11,569 nt of DNA from assembly GCA_943354745.1 (NCBI GenBank), contig CALRDB010000035.1:1-11569 (forward strand), in the 5' to 3' direction. Numbering within the stretch: position 1 is the first letter of the stretch; each line of letters begins with the position of its first letter. The notes under the pieces are model-generated. The model was not told the DNA's origin. It did not search any database and saw nothing but the letters and a program-made list of their open reading frames with translations. Of the stretch, positions 5,582-11,569 are shown one piece after another. This DNA comes from Candidatus Nomurabacteria bacterium (GTDB lineage Bacteria; Patescibacteriota; Minisyncoccia; Phycocordibacterales; UBA10002). A program made the position numbers and the translations under genes.

Positions 5582-5671
5582 TGGCAGATTAGAGATTTAA
5601 GATTAAAGTGGGAGGGAAAATAACTCGCCCGTCTTGCTTGCTTAAATCTTGCATCTGTCAACTTTAATCTG
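5582..5671 (+). promoter_or_regulatory. Long imperfect hairpin in the atpE-atpF spacer
   Basis: The 102-nt spacer can fold as one long stem. TGGCAGAT (5582-5589) pairs with ATCTGTCA (5653-5660) with one G-U, and AGATTTAAG (5593-5601) pairs with CTTAAATCT (5641-5649), closed over a G/C-rich tip (GGG near 5610, CCC at 5628-5630). An alternative pairs AGATTAAAGT (5600-5609) with ACTTTAATCT (5661-5670), and CAGATTA (5585-5591) with TAATCTG (5665-5671). The element sits between the many-copy c and low-copy b subunits and ends six bases before the atpF ATG, so a role in mRNA processing or relative translation is plausible (inference). It could also be an inserted dispersed repeat. Confidence 0.55.
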
Positions 5672-5676
5672 TTTTT

Positions 5677-6171
5677 ATGGAATCAATAATCGCCACATTT
5701 CACATAGATTGGAAAATTATTGTTGCTCAAGCGGTGAACTTCGCTGTGGTTTTCATCGTGCTGTACCTATTCGCGCTCAAACCTTTGAATAAGTTGATGG
5801 CAGAACGTTCCGAGAAGATTGGCAAAGGCATTGCCGATGCCAGGACGAACGCCCAGCTTCTTGAGGCTACAAAGGCCGAGTACGAGACAGCTCTTTCGAA
5901 AGCCAGAGCCGAGGCTACCGTTATTTTCCAGACTGGAAAGAAAGAGGCAGAGGTAAAACGTTCTGAAATGCTCGAATCTGCTAAGGCCGAAGTTAAGGCA
6001 ATGATAGAGAGCGGGAAGAAAACACTTGAAGCCGAAAAAGTGCGAATGGTCGAAGATGCCAAAAAGGAAGTGGTTGCTCTTGTTGTTGCCGCTACGAAAA
6101 AAGTACTGGATGATAAGGTGGATATTTCCGTGAACACGAAATCGGCGGTTGAGCTTGGAAAGATAGCGTAA
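5677..6171 (+). CDS. atpF: F-type ATP synthase subunit b
   Basis: A 164-residue peripheral-stalk subunit. A single N-terminal transmembrane helix (about 12-34) has the family pattern A.AVNFAVVFIVLYLF, followed by the conserved KPLNKLMAERSEKI turn (35-48). A long charged Ala/Lys/Glu-rich helix then runs to about residue 145, which would dimerise as a right-handed coiled coil. The C-terminal tail (about 146-164) would contact delta. Length is normal for bacterial b. The start lacks a Shine-Dalgarno site (only TTTTT precedes the ATG) and follows the spacer hairpin. Only one b gene is present, so a b homodimer is expected. Confidence 0.95.
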   Translation: MESIIATFHIDWKIIVAQAVNFAVVFIVLYLFALKPLNKLMAERSEKIGKGIADARTNAQLLEATKAEYETALSKARAEATVIFQTGKKEAEVKRSEMLESAKAEVKAMIESGKKTLEAEKVRMVEDAKKEVVALVVAATKKVLDDKVDISVNTKSAVELGKIA

Positions 6172-6185
6172 ACGACATATATACT

Positions 6186-6599
6186 ATGGCGAAGATTTCT
6201 ACTAAACATGTTGCCGAGGCAATCTATCACGCTGCCAAAGGCAAAAGTGGCGGCGAGCTCGACGGAGTACTTGGGAGTGTGGTGGAGATGCTCTCGAAGA
6301 ACAGGCTTCTCTCTAAGGCACAAGAGATTCTCGGACGATTGGAGGAAATACAGAACAAAGATCTTGGTATTGTAAGCGCAAAAGTTACCAGCCGGAGCAT
6401 ACTTACGAAAGAAGCCCTTGCCGATATTAGGAAAACCTTAAAGGCTCGTTACAATGCTTCCGATATCACCCTTAAAACACACGAAGACCAGTTCCTTATC
6501 GGAGGTATCAAGGTAGAAGCAAATGGCGAAATTATAGACCTCTCACTTCGAAATAAGTTAAGCCAGCTCCAAAGTCATTTATTACACCACCATGTCTAA
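6186..6599 (+). CDS. atpH: F-type ATP synthase subunit delta (short, OSCP family)
   Basis: A 137-residue subunit joining the b stalk to the top of the alpha/beta head. The C-terminal OSCP signature is clear: FLIGGIKVEANGEIIDLSLRNKLSQL (103-128), the family L.GG..v..gd.viD.S...+L..L block, preceded by IVSAKVTSRSILTKEALADIRKTL (62-85, the typical V.SA..L.....L...L). The N-terminal helical domain is about 60 residues, against roughly 105 in E. coli (177-residue protein), so it is shortened. The tail ends in SHLLHHHV. It begins 14 bases after atpF and overlaps atpA by eight bases. No Shine-Dalgarno site is seen. Confidence 0.9.
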   Translation: MAKISTKHVAEAIYHAAKGKSGGELDGVLGSVVEMLSKNRLLSKAQEILGRLEEIQNKDLGIVSAKVTSRSILTKEALADIRKTLKARYNASDITLKTHEDQFLIGGIKVEANGEIIDLSLRNKLSQLQSHLLHHHV

Positions 6600-8121
6600 C
6601 AACACCATTGTAGAAAACTTACGCAAGCAGATCGAGAAATTTCAATCCGACATCAAGGCGGAAAAGGTTGGCCATGTCGTGGAAGTCTTCGACGGCATCG
6701 CGAAAATTTCAGGACTTTCCGATATTAAGGCTTCCGAAATGGTCACCTTCCCGAACGGTGAAGTCGGTGTGACTCTAAACCTCGAAGAAGATTCTGTCGG
6801 TGTCATTATTCTCGGAGACTTCACTCACATTCACGAGGGCGATGAAGTAAAAGCCACCGGACGTATTCTTGAGGTGCCTGTCGGTAACGCTATTATCGGC
6901 CGAGTGTTGAATGCTTTGGCAGAACCCATAGACGGCAAAGGCGCCATCTCCGCCGGAGGCGGATCCGCCTCCGGCGGAAAAGCTATCCAGTGGTATCCAA
7001 TTGAGAAAGTAGCTCCGGGTGTCGTCACGCGACAAGGAGTTGACCAGCCAGTACAAACCGGCATCAAAGCCATCGACGCTCTTATTCCGATTGGACGCGG
7101 TCAACGTGAGCTCATCATTGGAGACCGCCAGACAGGTAAGACCGCCATCGCCATCGACGCTATTTTGAACCAGAAAGGTCAGAATATGATTTGCGTGTAT
7201 GTTTCTATCGGTCAGAAGGACTCCAAACTTCGCAAACTTCAGACTCGTCTGGAGGAAGGTGGCGCGATGGAGTACACAGTCATCGTTTCCGCAGGTTCAT
7301 CCGAAAGCTCCGCTCTTTCGTATATTGCTCCTTACACAGGAGTTTCTATTGCTGAATTTTTCATGGATCAAGGGAAAGACGTACTCATCATTTACGATGA
7401 TCTTTCTAAGCACGCTGTTGCCTATCGTGAAATCTCCTTGCTTCTTCGTCGACCACCTGGCCGTGAAGCCTACCCTGGAGATGTTTTCTATCTCCACTCC
7501 CGTCTTCTGGAACGTGCTTGCCGTAGAAACACCAAATACGGAGGCGGTTCAATCACAGCTTTGCCGATTATCGAAACTCAGGCCGGTGACGTCTCCGCTT
7601 ATATTCCGACAAACGTCATCTCCATCACCGACGGTCAGATTTTCCTGGAAACAGACCTGTTCTACAAAGGTATCCGCCCTGCAGTAAACGTCGGTCTTTC
7701 AGTATCACGCGTCGGTTCATCCGCCCAGATCAAAGCCATGAAGAAAGTGTCCGGGACATTGAAGCTCGAGCTTGCACAGTATCGTGAGCTTGAAGCGTTC
7801 TCGCAATTCGGTTCGGACCTCGACGAAAGCACCAAGAAACAATTGGAACGAGGCAAACGCGCGGTAGAAGTTCTGAAGCAACCACAATACGCCCCCGTGA
7901 AAACCGAACACCAAGTCGTTACGCTCTACGCACTGGTCAAAGGCTTCATGGACGATGTTCCGGTTGCTAAAATTAAGGATTTTGAGGCAGGACTTATCGA
8001 CTATACAGAATCCAACGCCAAAACATTTTTCAAAGATATCCGCGAAACCAAAATGTGGACCGATGCCGGCGAAGCGGAGTTGAAGAAGGTAATTGGGGAG
8101 TTTAAGACTAGTTTTAAGTAA
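6592..8121 (+). CDS. atpA: F-type ATP synthase subunit alpha
   Basis: A 509-residue non-catalytic head subunit. The beta-barrel domain is about 25-95, followed by the nucleotide-binding domain with Walker A GDRQTGKT (177-184) and Walker B VLIIYDD (264-270), and the alpha hallmark LLRRPPGREAYPGDVFYLHSRLLERA (284-309). The signature PAVNVGLSVS (363-372) ends just before Arg373, the finger that reaches the catalytic beta site. VGSSAQ replaces the common VGGAAQ. Residues 120-129 (SAGGGSASGG) are an extra Gly/Ser/Ala stretch encoded by a perfect 30-bp palindrome; without it the spacing between PIDGKG and APGV equals that of E. coli alpha (13 residues, from memory). The start overlaps atpH by eight bases, which suggests coupled translation. 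Confidence 0.98.
   Translation: MSNNTIVENLRKQIEKFQSDIKAEKVGHVVEVFDGIAKISGLSDIKASEMVTFPNGEVGVTLNLEEDSVGVIILGDFTHIHEGDEVKATGRILEVPVGNAIIGRVLNALAEPIDGKGAISAGGGSASGGKAIQWYPIEKVAPGVVTRQGVDQPVQTGIKAIDALIPIGRGQRELIIGDRQTGKTAIAIDAILNQKGQNMICVYVSIGQKDSKLRKLQTRLEEGGAMEYTVIVSAGSSESSALSYIAPYTGVSIAEFFMDQGKDVLIIYDDLSKHAVAYREISLLLRRPPGREAYPGDVFYLHSRLLERACRRNTKYGGGSITALPIIETQAGDVSAYIPTNVISITDGQIFLETDLFYKGIRPAVNVGLSVSRVGSSAQIKAMKKVSGTLKLELAQYRELEAFSQFGSDLDESTKKQLERGKRAVEVLKQPQYAPVKTEHQVVTLYALVKGFMDDVPVAKIKDFEAGLIDYTESNAKTFFKDIRETKMWTDAGEAELKKVIGEFKTSFK
6949..6978. repeat. Perfect 30-bp palindrome inserted in frame in atpA
   Basis: The half TCCGCCGGAGGCGGA (6949-6963) is followed without any spacer by its exact reverse complement (6964-6978). 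The centre contains GGATCC. The element falls exactly on codon boundaries: 6949 is the first base of codon 120 and 6978 the last base of codon 129. It encodes SAGGGSASGG and is far richer in G/C (24 of 30 bases) than the surrounding gene. Its length equals the ten-residue excess over E. coli alpha at this point. An in-frame palindromic insertion comparable to Rickettsia palindromic elements is the best explanation (inference). No second copy is seen in the window. Confidence 0.85.
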
Positions 8122-8128
8122 TTACTAA

Positions 8129-9055
8129 ATGGCCGGATCAAAAGAAATCAAACGCCGAATTAAATCGGTCAAAAGCACGAAGAAAATCACGAAAGCCATG
8201 GAGCTCGTGGCGGCTTCGAAGATGAAACGTGCGGTGGCTGCGACGCTCGCTTCGCGCACGTATGCAGAATATTCGTGGGAAGTTTTGATTTCCATCAGTA
8301 AAAGTCTTGAGGAAATCACCCATCCACTTTTTATTAAACGACCAACAAGGAAGACTCTACTTATCCTTATCACGTCAAACCGTGGACTCTGCGGTGCCTA
8401 CAATGCTCAGGTAATCAGAAAAAGTCTGACCTTTCTAAAAAAGAAAACTCACGGTGAAAACGTTGACATCATGACTGTCGGTAAAAAAGGTGATGTCGCT
8501 ATGTGTCGAGTTGGCGAAAAAATTTGCTCATCTTTTACCGATCTTCCTGACAACATCTCACTTGCCAGCATGACACCGATTTCCAAATTGGCGCTTCAGG
8601 AATACTCGGCTGGAAACTACGACAAAGTCCTGGTGGCCTATACTGATTTCGTATCGGCTATGACTCAGGCACCGAATATTAAACAAGTTTTGCCCATTTC
8701 TAAAACTGAGCTCAAAGAATTTATTTCGGATCTTGAGGAAATTAAAGACATCGAAAATCCTGAAAATAGACCGAACCACCTAAGTAATGCTAAGAAAACA
8801 AATTATTTAATTGAAGGAGATCAGAATAAACTGTTAGGTTCGCTCGCCGAGAAGCTCGTCAAGATGCAAATCTACCAGATGCTCCTTGAGTCCAACGCCT
8901 CCGAGCAATCCTCCCGGATGATCGCCATGAAGAACGCCTCAGAGGCCGCCGGAGAGATGATAGATGACCTCACACTGGTATTTAACAAATCCCGCCAGGC
9001 AAGTATCACACAGGAGATTTCAGAGATTAGTGCAGGGATGGCTTCGGTTAGTTAA
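8129..9055 (+). CDS. atpG: F-type ATP synthase subunit gamma
   Basis: A 308-residue central rotor stalk. The N-terminal coiled-coil helix shows the family sequence IKSVKSTKKITKAMELVAASKMKR (11-34). The Rossmann-like middle begins with LILITSNRGLCGAYN (78-92, family SDRGLCGG.N). The C-terminal helix carries ESNASEQSSRMIAMKNAS (254-271) and SRQASITQEISEI (288-300). It is about 20 residues longer than E. coli gamma (287); the surplus appears to be an acidic, Asn/Glu-rich segment around 196-232. The gene starts seven bases after atpA, with no Shine-Dalgarno site. Complex membership is certain from motifs and position. Confidence 0.96.
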   Translation: MAGSKEIKRRIKSVKSTKKITKAMELVAASKMKRAVAATLASRTYAEYSWEVLISISKSLEEITHPLFIKRPTRKTLLILITSNRGLCGAYNAQVIRKSLTFLKKKTHGENVDIMTVGKKGDVAMCRVGEKICSSFTDLPDNISLASMTPISKLALQEYSAGNYDKVLVAYTDFVSAMTQAPNIKQVLPISKTELKEFISDLEEIKDIENPENRPNHLSNAKKTNYLIEGDQNKLLGSLAEKLVKMQIYQMLLESNASEQSSRMIAMKNASEAAGEMIDDLTLVFNKSRQASITQEISEISAGMASVS

Positions 9056-9082
9056 AAGTTTTAATGTTAAAAAGTAAAATCC

Positions 9083-10462
9083 ATGACAACTACAGGGAAA
9101 ATTAAAAGAATCATCGGGCCAGTCGTCGACGTCGAGTTTACCGACCATGTGCCGGATATTTACAGCGCGCTTACGGTAACCGTCGGCGCCAACCCCTCGA
9201 CGGGACTCGGGGCAAGGAAGCTCGTACTCGAGACTGAACAGCACATTGGTGGAAATACGGTGAGAGCTGTAGCAATGGACTCAACCGACGGTCTTTCGCG
9301 CGGAATGGAGGTTACCGATACCAGGGCTCCCATCTCCGTTCCGGTGGGGAAGGCGACGCTAGGACGTATTTTTAACGTCCTGGGGGAGGCAATTGATGAC
9401 GGCAAGCAGGTAGAAGGCGCTAAGCTCTCTCCGATTCACCGTAAATCACCGTCCTATGTATCTCAAGCTACCAAAGTAGAAATACTTGAAACCGGTATCA
9501 AAGTTATCGACCTTATCTGTCCTGTTCTTAAGGGAGGAAAGGTTGGTTTGTTCGGAGGTGCCGGCGTCGGCAAAACCGTCGTCATTCAGGAACTCATTCA
9601 CAACATTGCATCGAACCATGGGGGATATTCTGTATTTGCAGGTGTCGGTGAACGAACACGCGAAGGCAACGACCTCTTTCACGAAATGAAAGAGTCTGGC
9701 GTTTTGGACAAAGTGGCCATGGTGTTCGGACAAATGAACGAACCGCCGGGTGCTCGTATGCGAGTGGCTCTCTCCGGTCTTACGATGGCTGAATATTTCC
9801 GAGACGTTGAAGGCAAGGATGTACTTTTCTTTATCGACAACATTTTCCGCTTCACCCAAGCCGGTTCTGAAGTCTCCGCTTTGCTCGGACGTATCCCTTC
9901 CGCCGTGGGTTACCAGCCAACCCTAGCTACTGAAATGGGAAATCTTCAGGAACGCATTACTTCAACAGACAAGGGTTCAGTAACTTCTGTACAGGCTGTC
10001 TACGTGCCAGCAGACGACCTTACCGACCCCGCTCCAGCTACCACCTTCGCTCACCTAGACTCCACTGTCGTTTTGAACCGCTCGCTCACCGAAATCGGTA
10101 TTTATCCGGCCGTGGACCCCCTTGACTCTTCATCCACCATTCTTGACCCGAACATTGTCGGCAAGGACCACTACTCGACCGCCCGCGAAGTCCAGCGCGT
10201 CCTTCAGCGCTACAAGGATCTGCAAGACATCATTGCCATCTTGGGTATGGAAGAATTGTCGGAAGACGACAAAGCCCTCGTCGTCCGTGCCCGAAAAATT
10301 CAGAAGTTTTTGTCACAACCGTTCTTCGTCGCTGAACAATTCACCGGCGCCAAGGGGCAATACGTTCCCCTCGCCGAGACCATTCGCTCATTCAAGGAAA
10401 TTCTGGAAGGGAAGCATGATGCTAAATCGGAGGGAGATTTCTATATGAAGGGGGCGATATAG
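9083..10462 (+). CDS. atpD: F-type ATP synthase subunit beta (catalytic)
   Basis: A 459-residue catalytic subunit that makes or hydrolyses ATP. Landmarks are Walker A GGAGVGKT (158-165), the catalytic block GVGERTREGND (187-197) with Glu190 and Arg191 (E. coli Glu181, Arg182), Walker B VLFFIDNIFRFTQAGSEVS (247-265), and the family signature PAVDPLDSSS (342-351). The C-terminal lever, normally DELSEED, reads EELSEDD (390-396), a conservative change. Length matches the family (about 460). It begins 27 bases after atpG, without a clear Shine-Dalgarno site, and is followed after 22 bases by the RidA-like gene rather than directly by atpC. Confidence 0.98.
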   Translation: MTTTGKIKRIIGPVVDVEFTDHVPDIYSALTVTVGANPSTGLGARKLVLETEQHIGGNTVRAVAMDSTDGLSRGMEVTDTRAPISVPVGKATLGRIFNVLGEAIDDGKQVEGAKLSPIHRKSPSYVSQATKVEILETGIKVIDLICPVLKGGKVGLFGGAGVGKTVVIQELIHNIASNHGGYSVFAGVGERTREGNDLFHEMKESGVLDKVAMVFGQMNEPPGARMRVALSGLTMAEYFRDVEGKDVLFFIDNIFRFTQAGSEVSALLGRIPSAVGYQPTLATEMGNLQERITSTDKGSVTSVQAVYVPADDLTDPAPATTFAHLDSTVVLNRSLTEIGIYPAVDPLDSSSTILDPNIVGKDHYSTAREVQRVLQRYKDLQDIIAILGMEELSEDDKALVVRARKIQKFLSQPFFVAEQFTGAKGQYVPLAETIRSFKEILEGKHDAKSEGDFYMKGAI

Positions 10463-10484
10463 TTGTAAAATTAAGGTTGGACCT

Positions 10485-10874
10485 ATGACAAGAAAAAATA
10501 TATCTTACGGGCAGCCCTTAGAGGAACAAATCGGTTTTTCTCGAGCCGTGAGAATCGGTAACATCATCGCGATTACGGGAACTGCCCCGATTGGAAAAAA
10601 CCTTGAGGTCATCAGTCCGGGAGATGTTTACGGCCAAACCAAAAGATGTTTGGAAATTATTAAAGAAGTTATTGAAAAAGCCGGCGGTAATCTTGAAGAT
10701 GTAATACGAACCAGAATTTTGTTAAAGAATATCGACAAGTGGAAAGATGCCGCGAAAGCGCACGGTGAATATTTTTCAGAAATTAGACCGGCTTGTACTT
10801 TTATGGAAGTTTCAGGATTCATAAATTCGGAATGGTTAGTGGAAATAGAAGCTGACGCAGTAACAACAAAATGA
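10485..10874 (+). CDS. RidA/YjgF-family protein inside the atp operon
   Basis: A 129-residue single-domain protein of the RidA (YjgF/YER057c/UK114) family, whose best-known members hydrolyse reactive enamines/imines as trimers. Visible are IIAITGTAPI (27-36), DVYGQTKRCLEIIKEVIEKAGGNLEDVIRTRI (47-78), the WKDAAKAHGEYF helix (86-97) and LVEIEADAV (118-126). In canonical RidA an Arg binds the substrate carboxylate within a PAR[ST] motif; here the block reads RPACTFMEV (101-109), with Cys104 at that place. This resembles Arg-lacking RidA relatives, so deaminase activity is doubtful and the substrate unknown. The gene has a Shine-Dalgarno-like AAGG (10473-10476) eight bases upstream, unlike most atp genes here, and looks more A/T-rich than atpD. 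Its stop overlaps the atpC start (ATGA). Insertion into an existing operon is likely (inference). Confidence 0.88.
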   Translation: MTRKNISYGQPLEEQIGFSRAVRIGNIIAITGTAPIGKNLEVISPGDVYGQTKRCLEIIKEVIEKAGGNLEDVIRTRILLKNIDKWKDAAKAHGEYFSEIRPACTFMEVSGFINSEWLVEIEADAVTTK

Positions 10875-11317
10875 GTAAACAACTAAAGCTAAAAATCGTC
10901 ACACCTGAACGCCTCATCTTAGAAGAAGACGTTGATCAAGTTACTTTCCCAACCACGGAAGGCGAATTGACCATACTACCCGACCACATTCCGCTTATTG
11001 CCGGACTAGCTTCGGGTGATGTTGTTGCTGTGGCAAATGGGGAACATATGCCGTGGGCCGTCGCAGGTGGATTTGTAGAAGTTAAGCAGGACAAAAATGG
11101 TCAAACAACCGTGGCCGTTCTCGCCGACTTTGCCGAACATGTTTCCGAACTTTCTGACGAAACTATTGCAAAGGCCAAAGCCCGCGCCGAAGAACTCCGC
11201 AAACAAATGGAAAACACGGCACATGTGGACTACGAACACTTCGCCGCCGAGCTCGAACGTTCACTCACTCGTGTCCGCATTGCGGACAAGTGGCGTTCAA
11301 AGAAGTATAGAAAATAG
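10871..11317 (+). CDS. atpC: F-type ATP synthase subunit epsilon
   Basis: A 148-residue rotor subunit. The N-terminal beta-sandwich (2-88) carries the family pattern KIVTPERLILEEDVDQVTFPT (8-28), EGELTILPDHIPLIAGLASG (30-49) and AGGFVEV (65-71). The C-terminal helical pair (92-141: SELSDETIAKAKARAEELRK and FAAELERSLTRVRIADKW) is present, so the regulatory two-helix domain that can inhibit ATP hydrolysis is probably intact. Length is slightly above E. coli epsilon (about 139). Its ATG overlaps the RidA-like stop by four bases, implying translation by coupling to that gene. It is the last gene of the operon, followed by a run of hairpins. Confidence 0.95.
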   Translation: MSKQLKLKIVTPERLILEEDVDQVTFPTTEGELTILPDHIPLIAGLASGDVVAVANGEHMPWAVAGGFVEVKQDKNGQTTVAVLADFAEHVSELSDETIAKAKARAEELRKQMENTAHVDYEHFAAELERSLTRVRIADKWRSKKYRK

Positions 11318-11364
11318 AAGAAACCCCTAGGTTTCCAGGGGGAAAATTTCTAGCTTAACAGGTA

Positions 11365-11400
11365 AAAATGTGGAGTTCACTTAAGTGAACTCCACATTTT
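11365..11400. terminator. 36-nt perfect palindrome after atpC
   Basis: The 18-base arm AAAATGTGGAGTTCACTT (11365-11382) is followed directly by its reverse complement (11383-11400), giving a stem with A-rich and T-rich ends and CTTAAG at the centre. The T-run is only four bases. It can act in either direction as a terminator or as a stabilising 3' hairpin. A shorter competing hairpin (GAAACC/GGTTTC, 11320-11335) lies just upstream. Confidence 0.7.
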
Positions 11401-11404
11401 GTAC

Positions 11405-11432
11405 ATAGGCTAATTCGTGCGAATTAGCCTAT
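11405..11432. repeat. 13-bp hairpin, second of three after atpC
   Basis: ATAGGCTAATTCG (11405-11417) pairs with CGAATTAGCCTAT (11420-11432) around a two-base spacer, the innermost pair probably opening to form the loop. No T-run follows. It sits four bases after the first palindrome, and its function is unclear. Confidence 0.65.
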
Positions 11433-11435
11433 AAG

Positions 11436-11465
11436 AAAGTCGGAAATCGTCCGGCTTTTCTTTTT
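11436..11465 (+). terminator. Intrinsic terminator, end of the atp operon
   Basis: AAAGTCGG (11436-11443) pairs with CCGGCTTT (11451-11458) with one G-U, across a seven-base loop, and T-C-TTTTT follows (11459-11465). This is the most conventional terminator of the three hairpins and probably the true end of the atp transcript. Confidence 0.8.
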
Positions 11466-11529
11466 GTATACCCTAGGCTAGAGTGAGTGCCGAACAGAAA
11501 TTCAACCAATGAAAGGATAGACAGCTCTT

Positions 11530-11569
11530 ATGAAAATATGTGTAATCGGCGAAGACGGACGTGGACACG
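11530..11569 (+). CDS. N-terminal fragment, possibly phosphoribosylamine-glycine ligase (PurD)
   Basis: Only 13 complete codons are present (MKICVIGEDGRGH), then the window ends. The hydrophobic strand followed by G-x-x-G-R-x-H resembles the PurD start (M-K-V-L-V-I-G-x-G-G-R-E-H-A); the next codon begins with G, which would allow the expected Ala. PurD joins glycine to phosphoribosylamine in purine synthesis. AAAGGA at 11512-11517 is 12 bases upstream. The gene is downstream of the atp terminators, so it is a separate unit. Any other dinucleotide-fold protein starting this way remains possible. Confidence 0.4.
   Translation, partial: MKICVIGEDGRGH

Noticed and set aside
7199..7687. 162-codon + strand frame inside atpA
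   Set aside because: Frame-shifted shadow of the conserved alpha sequence; the true frame has every family motif.
1540..11317. Possible UGA recoding as in Gracilibacteria/Absconditabacteria
   Set aside because: All conserved proteins are complete under the standard bacterial code, and the RidA-like gene ends at a UGA overlapping the atpC start as expected for a stop.
1..11569. CRISPR arrays, insertion sequences, attachment sites, tRNA or rRNA genes
   Set aside because: No spaced direct-repeat array, transposase or integrase frame, tRNA cloverleaf or rRNA segment was found on reading both strands.

Overview
The window reads as a piece of a bacterial genome of the candidate phyla radiation (Patescibacteria, most like a Parcubacteria-type lineage). 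This is inferred from several traits together: a compact F-type ATP synthase operon with a shortened delta subunit, a CofE-like amide ligase without any other F420 gene, a small PH-domain membrane protein, a queuosine-precursor transporter, few Shine-Dalgarno sites, and hairpin-rich gene borders. UGA and UAG behave as stops, so the standard bacterial code (table 11) fits, and a UGA-recoding lineage such as Gracilibacteria is unlikely. All credible genes lie on the + strand.

Layout. Positions 1-230 are non-coding, with an inverted repeat and a possible promoter. Two membrane proteins follow (231-1026): an unrecognised 75-residue protein and a bacterial PH-domain (bPH_2/DUF304) protein. Positions 1027-1539 hold no convincing protein gene, but do hold a promoter-like site, a 22-codon reading frame and a clear intrinsic terminator, so a small RNA is possible. 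A CofE-like ligase (1540-2265) overlaps a dihydrofolate-reductase-like gene (2249-2782); a folate role for the pair is inferred. A 17-bp hairpin then leads into a YhhQ-type queuosine-precursor transporter (2832-3494) and a histidine-phosphatase-family protein (3550-4011), closed by an intrinsic terminator.

The rest is the ATP synthase operon. A strong sigma70-type promoter (TTGTCA-17-TATACT) starts immediately after that terminator and should give a nearly leaderless mRNA beginning at the GTG of atpI/atpZ. The order is atpI-B-E-F-H-A-G-D-(RidA-like)-C. Subunits a, c, b form the membrane motor and outer stalk, delta links the stalk to the alpha/beta catalytic head, and gamma and epsilon form the rotor stalk. 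Key residues are intact (a-Arg226, c-Glu57, alpha and beta Walker A, alpha Arg373, beta Glu190), and the c subunit looks proton- rather than sodium-coupled. Three hairpins close the operon, and a PurD-like reading frame starts at 11530 and runs off the end.

The most notable observation is in atpA. A perfect 30-bp palindrome (6949-6978) occupies exactly codons 120-129 and adds exactly ten Gly/Ser/Ala residues relative to E. coli alpha, as I recall that sequence. It looks like an in-frame palindromic element comparable to Rickettsia palindromic elements. The second oddity is a RidA-family gene, with Cys where the canonical catalytic Arg would be, placed between atpD and atpC and overlapping atpC by four bases.
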